From: Marinigracilibium pacificum
Lineage (GTDB): Bacteria; Bacteroidota; Bacteroidia; Cytophagales; Cyclobacteriaceae
Assembly (NCBI RefSeq): GCF_012926615.1
Contig: NZ_JABBNU010000001.1
Location: 434,001 to 498,000 of the forward strand
DNA: 64,000 bases
Direction of reading: 5' to 3'
The notes under the pieces are model-generated. The model did no database searches, was not told the DNA's origin, and saw nothing but the letters and a program-made list of their open reading frames with translations. A program made the translations under genes and the position numbers. Every line of letters starts with the position of its first letter. Positions within the stretch are counted from its first letter, which is position 1. Positions 17,864 to 26,455 of this stretch are shown piece by piece.

Positions 17864-18742
17864 TTGAAAAGCAGAAAGACACTTTCTAACTGGTTGACTA
17901 ACAGGTATCTGTTAATTATACGAAATGAAGAAAATTTCGCAGAAAAAACAACTGTGAGTTTTAATTATGCAAAACTTATAGTTGTTGGATTTGGATTATT
18001 TATAGTAATAACTGCTTTGTCATTTTTTCTTGTCACAACTGTTTTATCACAGTGGTTTGATCCACGTCATGCACAACAGCAGGTTAAAAGTCAAATGGTC
18101 GAATTCGACTTGAAACTTGATAGTATTGAGCAGGAGATGAACAAAAAGGATCTTTTGATATCAAGATTTCAAAAATTGTTAGCTGGAGATACACTTGAAA
18201 CCCAGACTGAACTTAGTGAAAGATCATCTACAGATAAAAGTGAAAAGAAAGATCGCGATTTAGATGAGACTGAAATGGCATCAATTGACAGTGCTTTCAG
18301 GAAAAAATTCTCGTCGGTAAATAATGCTATTTTAACTTCAATGGTTGACGATGGTGAAGGAAGTGAATTACAGGAGATTGTTTTTTTCCCTCCTTTAAAG
18401 GGATTGGTTTCTTCAAAGTACAACCCAATAGATAACCATTATGGCATAGATGTCGTAGCTGTAAGTAATGACCCTGTAAAATGTGTGGCAGATGGAACGG
18501 TTATCTTTTCTGATTGGTCACAAGATGGAGGGTATACGGTTGCAGTACAACATGTTGGAAACTTAATTTCTGTTTATAAGCATAATTCAGCATTACTAAA
18601 GCAAACTGGTAATTTCATTCGTGGTGGAGACGTTATTGCATTAGTTGGAAATTCAGGGGAACTAACTGATGGACCACATCTTCATTTTGAATTATGGTAT
18701 AATGGAAATAGTGTTAACCCTGAAGAATTTGTATCATTTTAA
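17864..18742 (+). CDS. M23-family peptidoglycan metallopeptidase, membrane anchored
   Basis: Periplasmic LytM-type endopeptidase (292 residues) with one N-terminal membrane helix (about 38-62), a short helical linker with coiled-coil character, and the M23 domain near 185-285. Zn-binding residues are visible: HYGIDVV (H and D of HxxxD) and PHLHFELW (HxH). The start is TTG: an in-frame TAA lies four codons upstream and the conserved family text NWLTNRYLLIIRNEENFAEKT begins only ten residues in. The next gene, 12 bases on, is a bactofilin; such M23-bactofilin pairs control cell shape in Helicobacter and other bacteria. The gene is divergent from sprE. Confidence 0.9.
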   Translation: MKSRKTLSNWLTNRYLLIIRNEENFAEKTTVSFNYAKLIVVGFGLFIVITALSFFLVTTVLSQWFDPRHAQQQVKSQMVEFDLKLDSIEQEMNKKDLLISRFQKLLAGDTLETQTELSERSSTDKSEKKDRDLDETEMASIDSAFRKKFSSVNNAILTSMVDDGEGSELQEIVFFPPLKGLVSSKYNPIDNHYGIDVVAVSNDPVKCVADGTVIFSDWSQDGGYTVAVQHVGNLISVYKHNSALLKQTGNFIRGGDVIALVGNSGELTDGPHLHFELWYNGNSVNPEEFVSF

Positions 18743-18754
18743 GCATACTATATA

Positions 18755-19189
18755 ATGTTAAGAAAAGACGAAAAGAGAGACGCTGACAAAGCGACAACAG
18801 CCCACAACATCATTGGTAAAGGGACAACGTTAACAGGAGACCTTGAGACATTTGGAAATCTTGGTATTGAAGGGAAAGTAGTTGGAAATATTAAGACAAA
18901 GTCAAAAATAGCTGTTGGTCAATCTTCTTTAGTTGATGGTAATATCACAGCTCAGAATGCGGAAATCGCAGGTGAGGTGAAGGGAAGAATTGAAGTTAAC
19001 GAAGTGCTTGTGTTAAAGCCATCGGCAGTTATTCATGGTGATATAATTACTAATAAACTCGTTGTAGAATCTGGCGCCAAATTCAACGGTGGTTGTAAAA
19101 TGGGCGTTTCAATGGGAGAAATAAAGATTGGAGAAGCCACAAGACAAAACGGAACAGTATCAGGAAAAGAAAAAGCCCCAACAACCTGA
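18755..19189 (+). CDS. Bactofilin
   Basis: Small cytoskeletal polymer protein (144 residues) of the bactofilin family: a short charged N-terminus, then a right-handed beta-helix of about 100 residues made of repeats such as NIIGKGTTLTGDLET, LGIEGKVVGNIKT, VDGNITAQNAEIAGEVKG and VIHGDIITNKLVVESGA. It probably forms membrane-associated filaments that place the M23 enzyme encoded just upstream. The 3' end overlaps the AtpZ-like gene by 62 bases in another frame. Confidence 0.9.
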   Translation: MLRKDEKRDADKATTAHNIIGKGTTLTGDLETFGNLGIEGKVVGNIKTKSKIAVGQSSLVDGNITAQNAEIAGEVKGRIEVNEVLVLKPSAVIHGDIITNKLVVESGAKFNGGCKMGVSMGEIKIGEATRQNGTVSGKEKAPTT

Positions 19190-19376
19190 TAATTCTTATT
19201 TAAAATATAGTCAGCTAGCCCTTCAAATGGTAGTAATCATTGGATTGCTAACAGCTGCGGGGCATTGGGCTGATAAAAAGTTTGGGTTTGATACTCCCTG
19301 GTTAACCTTAACAGGTGCCATGCTTGGGACAGTAGGAGTATTAATTCAGCTTTATAATCAAATCAAGAATAATTGA
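19128..19376 (+). CDS. AtpZ/AtpI-family protein, ATP synthase accessory
   Basis: Membrane protein of 82 residues: charged Gln/Lys-rich head, then two helices (about 29-48 and 55-76) with HWADKKFGFDTPWLTLTGAMLG between and inside them, the pattern of AtpZ/AtpI-like proteins that help assemble the c-ring or carry divalent cations. The first possible start is TTG at 19128, inside the bactofilin gene; the next in-frame ATG falls within the first membrane helix, so TTG is preferred. It stands before the atp genes, separated by another small membrane protein. Confidence 0.75.
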   Translation: MEKPQDKTEQYQEKKKPQQPDNSYLKYSQLALQMVVIIGLLTAAGHWADKKFGFDTPWLTLTGAMLGTVGVLIQLYNQIKNN

Positions 19377-19386
19377 TCCTGATCAA

Positions 19387-19749
19387 ATGCGAAATTACCT
19401 TATAGGATTAGCCGGAATATCGGTGGTTAGTATAGTTATGCTTTTTGTTATGAGCATCTTATACCCGCAGACCGGGCTTAATCTAAGTCAGAGCTATCTT
19501 GTTATATTCTTTGCATTTATAACCTTTTCTATTCATTCATTAATAGTAAAACTTGGTGATGAGAAACAAGTTGGGTTGATATTTATTGGCGGAGTAGTGG
19601 TGAAATTAATTTTTACAATTATGCTGATGTTGATAATAAAATTTCTCGATCCGGCCCATTTTGCAAACAAATTAGCCCTGCTTTCGGTGTTATACTTACT
19701 ATATACACTGTATGAGGTAACCAGTCTGATCAAAGTATTAAACAAATAA
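19387..19749 (+). CDS. Small membrane protein of the atp locus (AtpI-like position)
   Basis: A 120-residue protein with four hydrophobic helices (about 3-24, 34-52, 60-82 and 94-116). No catalytic motif. Ten bases after the AtpZ-like gene and 100 bases before atpB, so it fills the place of atpI in this operon layout; sequence similarity to AtpI is not evident by eye. The role is probably in F-type ATP synthase assembly, inferred only from position. Confidence 0.6.
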   Translation: MRNYLIGLAGISVVSIVMLFVMSILYPQTGLNLSQSYLVIFFAFITFSIHSLIVKLGDEKQVGLIFIGGVVVKLIFTIMLMLIIKFLDPAHFANKLALLSVLYLLYTLYEVTSLIKVLNK

Positions 19750-19806
19750 TTGACAAAAAAGTGAACAAAAATCTAATCAATTATTTTTTATTGATTCGAT
19801 AATATC

Positions 19807-19814
19807 TACCTTTG
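19807..19814 (+). promoter_or_regulatory. Putative -7 box for atpB
   Basis: TACCTTTG is an exact TAnnTTTG box 35 bases before the atpB start, suggesting atpB has its own promoter apart from the upstream genes. The -33 region at 19784-19787 is T-rich but not TTTG. Confidence 0.5.
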
Positions 19815-19849
19815 CAGTCAAATTTAGAGTCCTTGAACTAAAACGATAG

Positions 19850-20905
19850 ATGCAACGTACAAAAAGCCTCCTTTTTATCCTGAAATCGATAGCATTATCG
19901 ATCGTTATTTCAATGATGTTTATCTCACCGCTTAGTGCGACTGCTTCAGAGCAGGCCTCAGGAGAGGGAGAGAGTTTTAATCCAGGAACGATGATCATGC
20001 ACCACATCCAGGATGATTACATCTGGCACTTTGCTGATGGTCATTATGGTACCCTTTATTTACCGGTAATCCTTTATTCTGAGGATAGAGGTTTAGAGGT
20101 GTTCTCATCTTCTAATTTTTACAATGAAGATCATGAGGTTGTTCCATACAATGGTTATGAAATTCATCATGGTAAAATTCATAGAACTGAAGGTCACACT
20201 AAGGTTTGGGATTTTTCTATAACCAAGAACGTAGCTTTCTTATTCCTTACAATGTTAGTAATGATATTAGTCTTTACAGCAGTAGCAAGAGGATATAAGA
20301 AGCGTCCGGGTAAATCTCCTAAAGGTATTCAGTCATTATTTGAGCCAATTATCATTTTCGTAAGAGATGAGATTGTAAAGATGGCTATTGGAGAAAAGAA
20401 GTATGAGAAGTATTTGCCTTATATGCTTACCTTATTCTTCTTTATCTGGTTTGGTAACTTATTAGGTTTATTACCAGGTGCTGCAAACCTTACTGGTAAC
20501 ATTGCAGTGACAATGACTCTAGCATTTGGTACATTCTTATTGACTACCTTTAGTGGTAACAAACATTACTGGGGTCACATTTTCAATACTCCTGGAGTGC
20601 CTTGGTGGTTAAAGTTCCCATTACCAATTATGCCAGTGGTAGAATTCATTGGAATTTTTACAAAGCCGATTTCATTATTAATACGTTTGTTCGTGGCAAT
20701 TACTGCAGGACACATTGTAATTCTTAGTATTATCGGTCTTACATTTATATTTCAAAGTGCATCTGTAGGTATCGGGGCAACAATTCTGACAATCTTCATT
20801 AACTTGATAGAGTTGTTGGTTGCAACGATCCAGGCATATGTATTCACATTATTCTCTTCAATGTACATCGGTATGGCAGTAGAAGAGCATGATGATCATC
20901 ATTAA
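19850..20905 (+). CDS. atpB: F0F1 ATP synthase subunit a
   Basis: Inner membrane proton-channel subunit (351 residues). The core helices contain NLLGLLPG and the hallmark FTKPISLLIRLFVAITAGHIV with the essential Arg, and the C-terminal helix region with LIELLVATIQAYVFTLF. Longer than enteric subunit a because of an N-terminal signal-like segment (about 10-33) and a roughly 90-residue, His-rich exported domain (several HH pairs, HFADGHYG, EIHHGKIHRTEGH) before the first channel helix; long forms are usual in Bacteroidota. The end is also His/Asp-rich (EHDDHH). First gene of atpBEFHAG. Confidence 0.95.
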   Translation: MQRTKSLLFILKSIALSIVISMMFISPLSATASEQASGEGESFNPGTMIMHHIQDDYIWHFADGHYGTLYLPVILYSEDRGLEVFSSSNFYNEDHEVVPYNGYEIHHGKIHRTEGHTKVWDFSITKNVAFLFLTMLVMILVFTAVARGYKKRPGKSPKGIQSLFEPIIIFVRDEIVKMAIGEKKYEKYLPYMLTLFFFIWFGNLLGLLPGAANLTGNIAVTMTLAFGTFLLTTFSGNKHYWGHIFNTPGVPWWLKFPLPIMPVVEFIGIFTKPISLLIRLFVAITAGHIVILSIIGLTFIFQSASVGIGATILTIFINLIELLVATIQAYVFTLFSSMYIGMAVEEHDDHH

Positions 20906-20946
20906 TAAAGAATTTTAATTAGTTTTAACAATAAACGCTTAACATC

Positions 20947-21186
20947 ATGTTGTTACAAATTTTAGCGGAGAACCTTGGTTTATTAGGTGCAGCTTTAGGT
21001 GCTGGACTAGTTGCGGTTGGCGCTGGTGTCGGTATCGGTAAAATTGGTAGTTCTGCAATGGAAGCTATGGCTCGTCAGCCAGAAGCTGCAGGTAAAGTTC
21101 AGACTGCTATGCTTATTATCGCTGCTCTTATCGAGGTAGTATCTCTTTTCGGTGTGGTTGTATGTTTCATCATCGCTACAGCTTAA
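20947..21186 (+). CDS. atpE: F0F1 ATP synthase subunit c
   Basis: 79-residue hairpin proteolipid of the rotor ring. Helix one is Gly-rich (GAALGAGLVAVGAGVGIG), the loop has the conserved ARQPEA, and helix two carries the ion-binding Glu63 in AALIEVVSLFG. The position equivalent to the Na+-ligating Gln of sodium c-rings is Ile here, and no Ser follows the Glu, so proton coupling is expected. Forty-one bases after atpB; a strong stem-loop follows. Confidence 0.96.
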   Translation: MLLQILAENLGLLGAALGAGLVAVGAGVGIGKIGSSAMEAMARQPEAAGKVQTAMLIIAALIEVVSLFGVVVCFIIATA

Positions 21187-21195
21187 AAGAATTAT

Positions 21196-21218
21196 GGGTT
21201 GCGGGTTTGCCGCAACCC
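21196..21218 (+). promoter_or_regulatory. Intercistronic stem-loop atpE-atpF
   Basis: GC-rich nine-base arms GGGTTGCGG and CCGCAACCC with loop GTTTG, followed by CATTTTATTG. Located just after the atpE stop within an otherwise continuous operon. It can act as a partial terminator or protect the atpE end of the message, raising c-subunit yield as expected from the c-ring stoichiometry. Confidence 0.65.
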
Positions 21219-21258
21219 CATTTTATTGTTATACAGTAACCCTTAAGCGGAAAAAGAA

Positions 21259-21753
21259 ATGGAATTATTATTACCGGGTGTTGGATTGATATTCTGGCAA
21301 GCATTAGGCTTCATTATCCTTTTGATTTTCTTAGGAAAATTTGCCTGGGGCCCGATATTAAACGCTCTTAAAATCAGAGAACAGTCAATTGACCAAGCAT
21401 TAGAAGCTGCAGAAAAAGCCAGAGAAGATATGGCAAAATTGCAAGCTGAAAATAACAAGTTATTAGACGAAGCTAGATTAGAGCGAGATAAGATTTTAAA
21501 AGAAGCGAAAGAAGCTTCGGCGAAAATGCTTGATAAAGCTAAGGAAGATGCTTCCAAAACTACTGAAAAGATGATCGCTGATGCTAAAGCTTCAATCGAT
21601 GCTGAGAAAAAATCTGCATTGAAAGAAGTTAAAAATCAAGTAGCTGAGCTTTCATTAGAGATAGCTGAAAAAGTTATTAAAAATCAACTTTCCGACGACA
21701 AGAAACAAAAGGATCTTGTTGAGGAGTATGTTAAAGACATCAACCTTAATTAA
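21259..21753 (+). CDS. atpF: F0F1 ATP synthase subunit b
   Basis: Peripheral-stalk subunit (164 residues): one N-terminal membrane helix (about 8-27, LIFWQALGFIILLIFLGKF) and a long charged coiled coil rich in Ala, Lys and Glu, ending with the delta-binding C-terminus. It dimerises and links F0 with subunit delta (atpH), which starts eight bases downstream. Confidence 0.95.
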   Translation: MELLLPGVGLIFWQALGFIILLIFLGKFAWGPILNALKIREQSIDQALEAAEKAREDMAKLQAENNKLLDEARLERDKILKEAKEASAKMLDKAKEDASKTTEKMIADAKASIDAEKKSALKEVKNQVAELSLEIAEKVIKNQLSDDKKQKDLVEEYVKDINLN

Positions 21754-21761
21754 TACAAATT

Positions 21762-22298
21762 ATGTCAGAAATTCGGGTTGCATCGGTATATGCGAAGTCA
21801 CTTCTTGAATTAGCACAAGAAAAGGGTGTACTTGAGGAAGTGAAGAAAGATATGGATATGCTTGACGAATTGTGTAAAGGCAGTCGTGAGTTTACTATGT
21901 TCTTGAAAAATCCGATTATTACAGAAGATAAAAAAGCGCAGGTTATTTCTAAACTCTTTAAGGGTAAAGTTTCTGACCTGACTTTAAGATTTTTCGAACT
22001 GCTTTCTAAAAAGGATCGTGAAGAATTTATGATTCTAATTCCTGAGCAGTTTAATCAGCGTTACAATGAAATTAAAGGTATTGTTGATGTTTCTGTAGTA
22101 TCTGCAGTGGAAGTTGATTCAACATTAATGAAAGAGTTTGAATCATTGAGCAGAAAGTTCTCTGATAAAACTCCAAACATTTCTACCAAAGTTGATCCAT
22201 CATTAATCGGTGGTTTTATCCTTACTATCGGAGACAAAAGATTGGATCAATCTGTTAAGGGTAAATTAAATAAAATAAAACAAGCAATTACGAAATAA
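21762..22298 (+). CDS. atpH: F0F1 ATP synthase subunit delta
   Basis: 178-residue stalk subunit. Opening RVASVYAKSLLELAQEKG and the middle segment FLKNPIITEDKKAQVISKLF are typical of the helical N-terminal domain; the C-terminal part holds PSLIGGFILTIGDKRLDQSVKGKLNKI, the family signature. It binds the top of the alpha subunits, whose gene follows after 38 bases. Confidence 0.95.
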   Translation: MSEIRVASVYAKSLLELAQEKGVLEEVKKDMDMLDELCKGSREFTMFLKNPIITEDKKAQVISKLFKGKVSDLTLRFFELLSKKDREEFMILIPEQFNQRYNEIKGIVDVSVVSAVEVDSTLMKEFESLSRKFSDKTPNISTKVDPSLIGGFILTIGDKRLDQSVKGKLNKIKQAITK

Positions 22299-22336
22299 AG
22301 GCACTGACCTTAATTATAAACTTTAATTAAAAGAAA

Positions 22337-23917
22337 ATGGCGGACGTAAGACCTGACGAAGTTTCAGCAATACTGAGGGAAGAGCTCTCAGGAGTAAGAT
22401 CTGAAGCCGAACTTCAAGAAGTAGGTACAGTATTAACTATTGGTGACGGTGTTGCCCGTATATACGGTTTGACTAAAGCTCAGTCTGGAGAATTATTAGA
22501 ATTCGATAACGGAACTAAAGCGATGGTATTGAACCTTGAAGAGGACAATGTCGGTGCTGTAATCCTTGGAGATGCTGAAGGTATCAAAGAAGGAGACTCA
22601 GTAAAGCGTACTGGTAAAATTTCATCAATCAAAGTTGGTGAGGGAATGCTTGGACGTGTTGTTAACATGTTAGGTAATCCGATCGACGGTAAAGGTGCAA
22701 TCGAAGGTGAAACTTTCGAAATGCCACTAGAGCGTAAAGCTCCAGGTGTAATTTATCGTCAGCCGGTAAATGAGCCACTTCAAACTGGTATCAAGTCAAT
22801 CGATGCGATGATTCCAATCGGTAGAGGTCAGCGTGAGTTGATTATCGGTGACCGTCAGACTGGTAAAACTGCCGTTGCGATTGATACTATTATAAATCAA
22901 AAAGAATTTTATGACAGAGGAGAGCCTGTTTACTGTATCTATTGTGCAGTTGGACAGAAAGCTTCTACTGTTGCACAGGTGGTAGCTGCCCTTGAAAAAG
23001 CTGGCGCAATGGATTACACTGTTGTTGTATCTGCTGCTGCTTCTGATTCAGCTCCAGAGCAATTCTATGCTCCATTTGCTGCTGCTGCTATCGGTGAATA
23101 CTTCAGAGATACTGGTCGTCCTGCACTTGTTGTTTATGATGACTTGTCTAAGCAGGCTGTTGCTTACCGTGAGGTATCTCTACTTCTTAGAAGACCTCCG
23201 GGACGTGAAGCATACCCTGGTGACGTATTCTATCTTCACTCAAGATTACTTGAAAGAGCTGCGAAAGTTATTAACAATGACGAAATCGCTGCTAATATGA
23301 ACGACCTTCCTCCTTCATTAGTAGGTAAAGTTAAAGGTGGTGGTTCATTAACGGCTCTTCCAATTATCGAAACTCAAGCTGGTGACGTTTCTGCTTATAT
23401 CCCGACAAACGTAATTTCGATTACTGATGGTCAGATCTTCCTAGAAACTAACCTATTCTTATCTGGTATCAGACCTGCAATTAACGTTGGTATCTCTGTA
23501 TCTCGTGTAGGAGGTTCTGCTCAGATTAAGTCTATGAAAAAAGTAGCAGGTACGCTTAAGCTTGATCAGGCTCAGTTCCGTGAACTTGAAGCATTTGCTA
23601 AGTTTGGTTCTGACCTTGATGCTGCAACTAAATTAACAATTGACAGAGGTAGAAGAAACCAAGAGATTCTTAAGCAGCCTCAATTTTCTCCACAGTCAGT
23701 TGAAGAGCAAGTAGCTATTATTTATGCTTCAACTAAAGGTAAACTTGATAAAGTACCTTTAGATAGAGTTAAGGAATTCGAGTACGAATATCTTGACCTA
23801 CTTAAAGCTCAACACAGCAATGTACTTGAAAGCCTTAAAGCTGGAAAATTTGATGACGAGATTACCTCAACATTAGGTACTGTTGCTGAAAATTTAGCTA
23901 AAAAATATTCTAATTAA
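22337..23917 (+). CDS. atpA: F0F1 ATP synthase subunit alpha
   Basis: 526-residue F1 subunit with non-catalytic nucleotide site. The P-loop is GDRQTGKT at 171-178; other landmarks are [58 protein letters not shown]-type text in parts, and [18 protein letters not shown]-terminal segment suits delta binding. The partner beta subunit gene atpD is absent from this operon. Confidence 0.97.
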   Translation: MADVRPDEVSAILREELSGVRSEAELQEVGTVLTIGDGVARIYGLTKAQSGELLEFDNGTKAMVLNLEEDNVGAVILGDAEGIKEGDSVKRTGKISSIKVGEGMLGRVVNMLGNPIDGKGAIEGETFEMPLERKAPGVIYRQPVNEPLQTGIKSIDAMIPIGRGQRELIIGDRQTGKTAVAIDTIINQKEFYDRGEPVYCIYCAVGQKASTVAQVVAALEKAGAMDYTVVVSAAASDSAPEQFYAPFAAAAIGEYFRDTGRPALVVYDDLSKQAVAYREVSLLLRRPPGREAYPGDVFYLHSRLLERAAKVINNDEIAANMNDLPPSLVGKVKGGGSLTALPIIETQAGDVSAYIPTNVISITDGQIFLETNLFLSGIRPAINVGISVSRVGGSAQIKSMKKVAGTLKLDQAQFRELEAFAKFGSDLDAATKLTIDRGRRNQEILKQPQFSPQSVEEQVAIIYASTKGKLDKVPLDRVKEFEYEYLDLLKAQHSNVLESLKAGKFDDEITSTLGTVAENLAKKYSN

Positions 23918-23925
23918 TAAACATT

Positions 23926-23952
23926 AAACAGGCAACATAACGTTGCCTGTTA
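23926..23952 (+). promoter_or_regulatory. Intercistronic stem-loop atpA-atpG
   Basis: Arms AAACAGGCAAC and GTTGCCTGTT around a short loop ATAAC, straight after the atpA stop. No T-run follows, so it is more likely an mRNA-stabilising or processing element than a terminator. Confidence 0.55.
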
Positions 23953-23975
23953 ACCTGCTTAACAAGCTTTAACGA

Positions 23976-24866
23976 ATGGCGAATTTAAAGGAAATAAAAA
24001 GCAGAATTAATTCGGTAGTTTCAACCCAGCAGATCACCAAAGCGATGAAAATGGTGTCGGCTGCTAAACTTCGAAGAGCACAAGATAGCATCATCCAGAT
24101 GAGACCTTATGCTGATAAGCTTTCTGCAATTTTAGGAAAGGTTTCATCAGGTCTTTCAGAGGATAGTGATGTATCTAGTCCTTATGCTGAAGAGAGAGTG
24201 GTTGAAAACGTTTTGCTTATCGTTATAAGTTCGGATAAAGGTTTATGTGGATCTTTTAACACTAATGTTATAAGAACAGCTTCAAATCATATTGAAGAGA
24301 ACTATTCCGAGCAATTAAAACAGGGTAAAGTGACTATTTTACCAATTGGTAAAAGAGCAAATGATCACTTTCGCAAGCGTGGTTTTAATGTTGAATCTCA
24401 ATTTGCAGAGATTTTCCTGGATCTTAGCTTTGCTGCAGTAAGAGATGCTGCAGAATTCGCCATGAAAGGATTCGTTGATGGAAAATATGATAAAGTTGAG
24501 ATAGCTTATAATGAATTCAAAAATGTTGCTACTCAAGTATTAAGAGTTGAGCAATTACTTCCTTTGGTTCCATCCGAGAAAAAGGAAGATGAAGAAATGA
24601 GCAATATCGAATATATATTCGAACCTGATGAATCATATATTATCACTGAGCTTATTCCTAAGAGCCTTAAGATTCAGCTTTACAAGGCTGTTCTTGAGTC
24701 AAATGCTTCTGAGCATGGTGCTCGTATGACTGCAATGGATAAGGCAACTGATAATGCAGGAGAGTTGTTGAAAGACTTGAGATTAACTTATAACAGATCT
24801 CGTCAGGCAGCAATTACTACTGAAATCCTTGAGATCGTTTCAGGTGCTGAAGCCCTAGGAAAGTAA
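23976..24866 (+). CDS. atpG: F0F1 ATP synthase subunit gamma
   Basis: Central rotor shaft subunit (296 residues). N-terminal helix NLKEIKSRINSVVSTQQITKAMKMVSAAKL and C-terminal helix with RMTAMDKATDNAGELLKDL and NRSRQAAITTEILEIVSGAEAL are the conserved gamma signatures; the middle has SSDKGLCGSFNTN. It is the last gene here: a strong terminator follows, so epsilon and beta must be encoded elsewhere. Confidence 0.96.
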   Translation: MANLKEIKSRINSVVSTQQITKAMKMVSAAKLRRAQDSIIQMRPYADKLSAILGKVSSGLSEDSDVSSPYAEERVVENVLLIVISSDKGLCGSFNTNVIRTASNHIEENYSEQLKQGKVTILPIGKRANDHFRKRGFNVESQFAEIFLDLSFAAVRDAAEFAMKGFVDGKYDKVEIAYNEFKNVATQVLRVEQLLPLVPSEKKEDEEMSNIEYIFEPDESYIITELIPKSLKIQLYKAVLESNASEHGARMTAMDKATDNAGELLKDLRLTYNRSRQAAITTEILEIVSGAEALGK

Positions 24867-24887
24867 TTTCTTACTAAGATAAATTTT

Positions 24888-24920
24888 AAAAGCCTGTTCA
24901 GTTTGGACAGGCTTTTTTTT
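24888..24920 (+). terminator. Terminator of the atp operon
   Basis: Stem AAAAGCCTGT / ACAGGCTTTT with a loop of nine bases, running into eight Ts. It lies 22 bases after the atpG stop and closes the operon. Confidence 0.9.
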
Positions 24921-24934
24921 GTTATTTTATATTA

Positions 24935-25777
24935 GTGAATCTAAAAGAGACATATCGCTTAATTCAAGCTTTAAGCCTGGACATCACTTCTGGTGCATGG
25001 TGTTGCCTTATGGCGATATCTACAGTGCTTGATATTGAAGTTAAATGGCACGAGCAATTTCTGCTAACTTCAGCAGTCTGGTTAATATATACCATAGATC
25101 ATTTGCTTGATGCTCATAAGATTGATGCACATGCAATAGCCTTGAGACATTCCATTCATCAGCAGTTCAAAATACCGATAATTACTTTTGCCATACTGAT
25201 TATAATATGTTCATTATATTGTATAACCCTGCTTGATGATGATATTCTTAAAGGTGGCCTTTGGTTATGTGGGTTGGTTCTATTGTATTTTGGTATCGTT
25301 CATTTTATAAAAGGAAGGTATTTTATAATAAAAGAATTTGCAGCAGCTTTAGTTTATTCTACCGGAATCGTATTAATTCCATGGGTTAGAATTGAAGAAT
25401 ATCACTTTTACCTTTTACTCTTTCATATTCAGATATTTCTTCTTGCCTATTGCAATATCTTAATTCTTGCCTGGTTTGATGCCAGAAAGGACAATTACCA
25501 AAATCAAAATTCTGTAATTCTAACTAAAGGGCTAAAGCTTACAGTAAGAGTTACTAATGTTTTATTAGGAATATTTTTCGTCCTTAATGTTGTTATTTTA
25601 TTCTTTGTAAAGCCTGGTCTTACTGGGTTTAGTTTATTTCAAATCGTATTTCTTCTAATGGGGCTTACCTTATCATGGATTTTTACCTATCCAAATGACT
25701 TCAGAAAGAATGAAATTTATAGAACTATTGGCGATTTGATATTTCTTTATCCATTTTTAGTAATATGGATAAAGTAA
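24935..25777 (+). CDS. UbiA-like polytopic membrane protein (function unknown)
   Basis: 280-residue protein with about eight or nine hydrophobic helices, starting at GTG. Two acidic stretches sit at places that recall UbiA-superfamily prenyltransferases: YTIDHLLDAHKID (Asp55, 59, 64) early, and WFDARKDNYQNQNSV (Asp182, 186) after the fifth or sixth helix. The canonical NDxxDxxxD is not exact, so the relation is tentative. It starts 15 bases after the atp terminator and its end overlaps the next, methyltransferase, gene by 13 bases, which implies coupled translation. A lipid or quinone substrate is a reasonable guess, nothing more. Confidence 0.5.
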   Translation: MNLKETYRLIQALSLDITSGAWCCLMAISTVLDIEVKWHEQFLLTSAVWLIYTIDHLLDAHKIDAHAIALRHSIHQQFKIPIITFAILIIICSLYCITLLDDDILKGGLWLCGLVLLYFGIVHFIKGRYFIIKEFAAALVYSTGIVLIPWVRIEEYHFYLLLFHIQIFLLAYCNILILAWFDARKDNYQNQNSVILTKGLKLTVRVTNVLLGIFFVLNVVILFFVKPGLTGFSLFQIVFLLMGLTLSWIFTYPNDFRKNEIYRTIGDLIFLYPFLVIWIK

Positions 25778-26397
25778 GACCATCCTATAATAGAATTTCA
25801 TCGTTTTACGATTATCTGGGAGACCTGGTGTTTAAAGGTGAAATCATGCAATCACAAATTGATGTATTAAATAAATATTATGGTAAGAATATTTTAATTC
25901 TAGGAGCTGGATCTGGCAGGGCATTAAATTATATAAAAATACATCCTGATTCAAAAATTACTCTTGTTGATATAAGTGAAGGCATGAAAAATGAATTTAT
26001 GAAACAGGAAGTAAGCAGTAATTCTAATGTTCAATTTCAACTTGAGGATGTCTTTCATTTTAATCACGGAGGCAAATACTCTCTTATCATTTTCCCCTTT
26101 TTTCTTGATCAATTTTCAGAAGAATTTATTTCTGATTATCTATCTAGATTAAGTAATGACCCCTTAATTAGTAAATCTGATATTTGCATAATCGATTTTA
26201 ACATACCCCGGACCTTTAGGCAAAAAGTTATCGAAAAGTTGATGATTTCATTTTTCAAGTTGACAACGGGGTTGAAGCAAACTTCCATTCCGGACATATT
26301 TGATGCAGGTGACTTTGTTTTCAAAAACAGGTCAAAAAGCATAGAATATTATTATAACAGGTTTATTAAAACAGTTATATATACTTCTGCACAATAA
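25765..26397 (+). CDS. Class I SAM-dependent methyltransferase
   Basis: 210-residue cytosolic enzyme. The opening VRPSYNRISSFYDYLGDLVF resembles UbiE-type and related methyltransferases; motif I is ILILGAGSGRALNYI, motif II ends in LVDISEGM, and a later strand reads LIIFPFFLDQF. Substrate unknown. The 5' end overlaps the UbiA-like membrane protein gene by 13 bases, so the two products probably act together. No obvious terminator before the AlkB-like gene 58 bases on. Confidence 0.75.
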   Translation: MDKVRPSYNRISSFYDYLGDLVFKGEIMQSQIDVLNKYYGKNILILGAGSGRALNYIKIHPDSKITLVDISEGMKNEFMKQEVSSNSNVQFQLEDVFHFNHGGKYSLIIFPFFLDQFSEEFISDYLSRLSNDPLISKSDICIIDFNIPRTFRQKVIEKLMISFFKLTTGLKQTSIPDIFDAGDFVFKNRSKSIEYYYNRFIKTVIYTSAQ

Positions 26398-26455
26398 TTT
26401 CTTTTGTTACCAATTGTTTTCTTCGTAAATTTTGTAGGTCAACCAACTTATAAAA

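Noticed and set aside
22992-23300. Second plus-strand frame inside atpA
   Set aside because: Fully contained in atpA, Leu-rich shadow frame without any family match.
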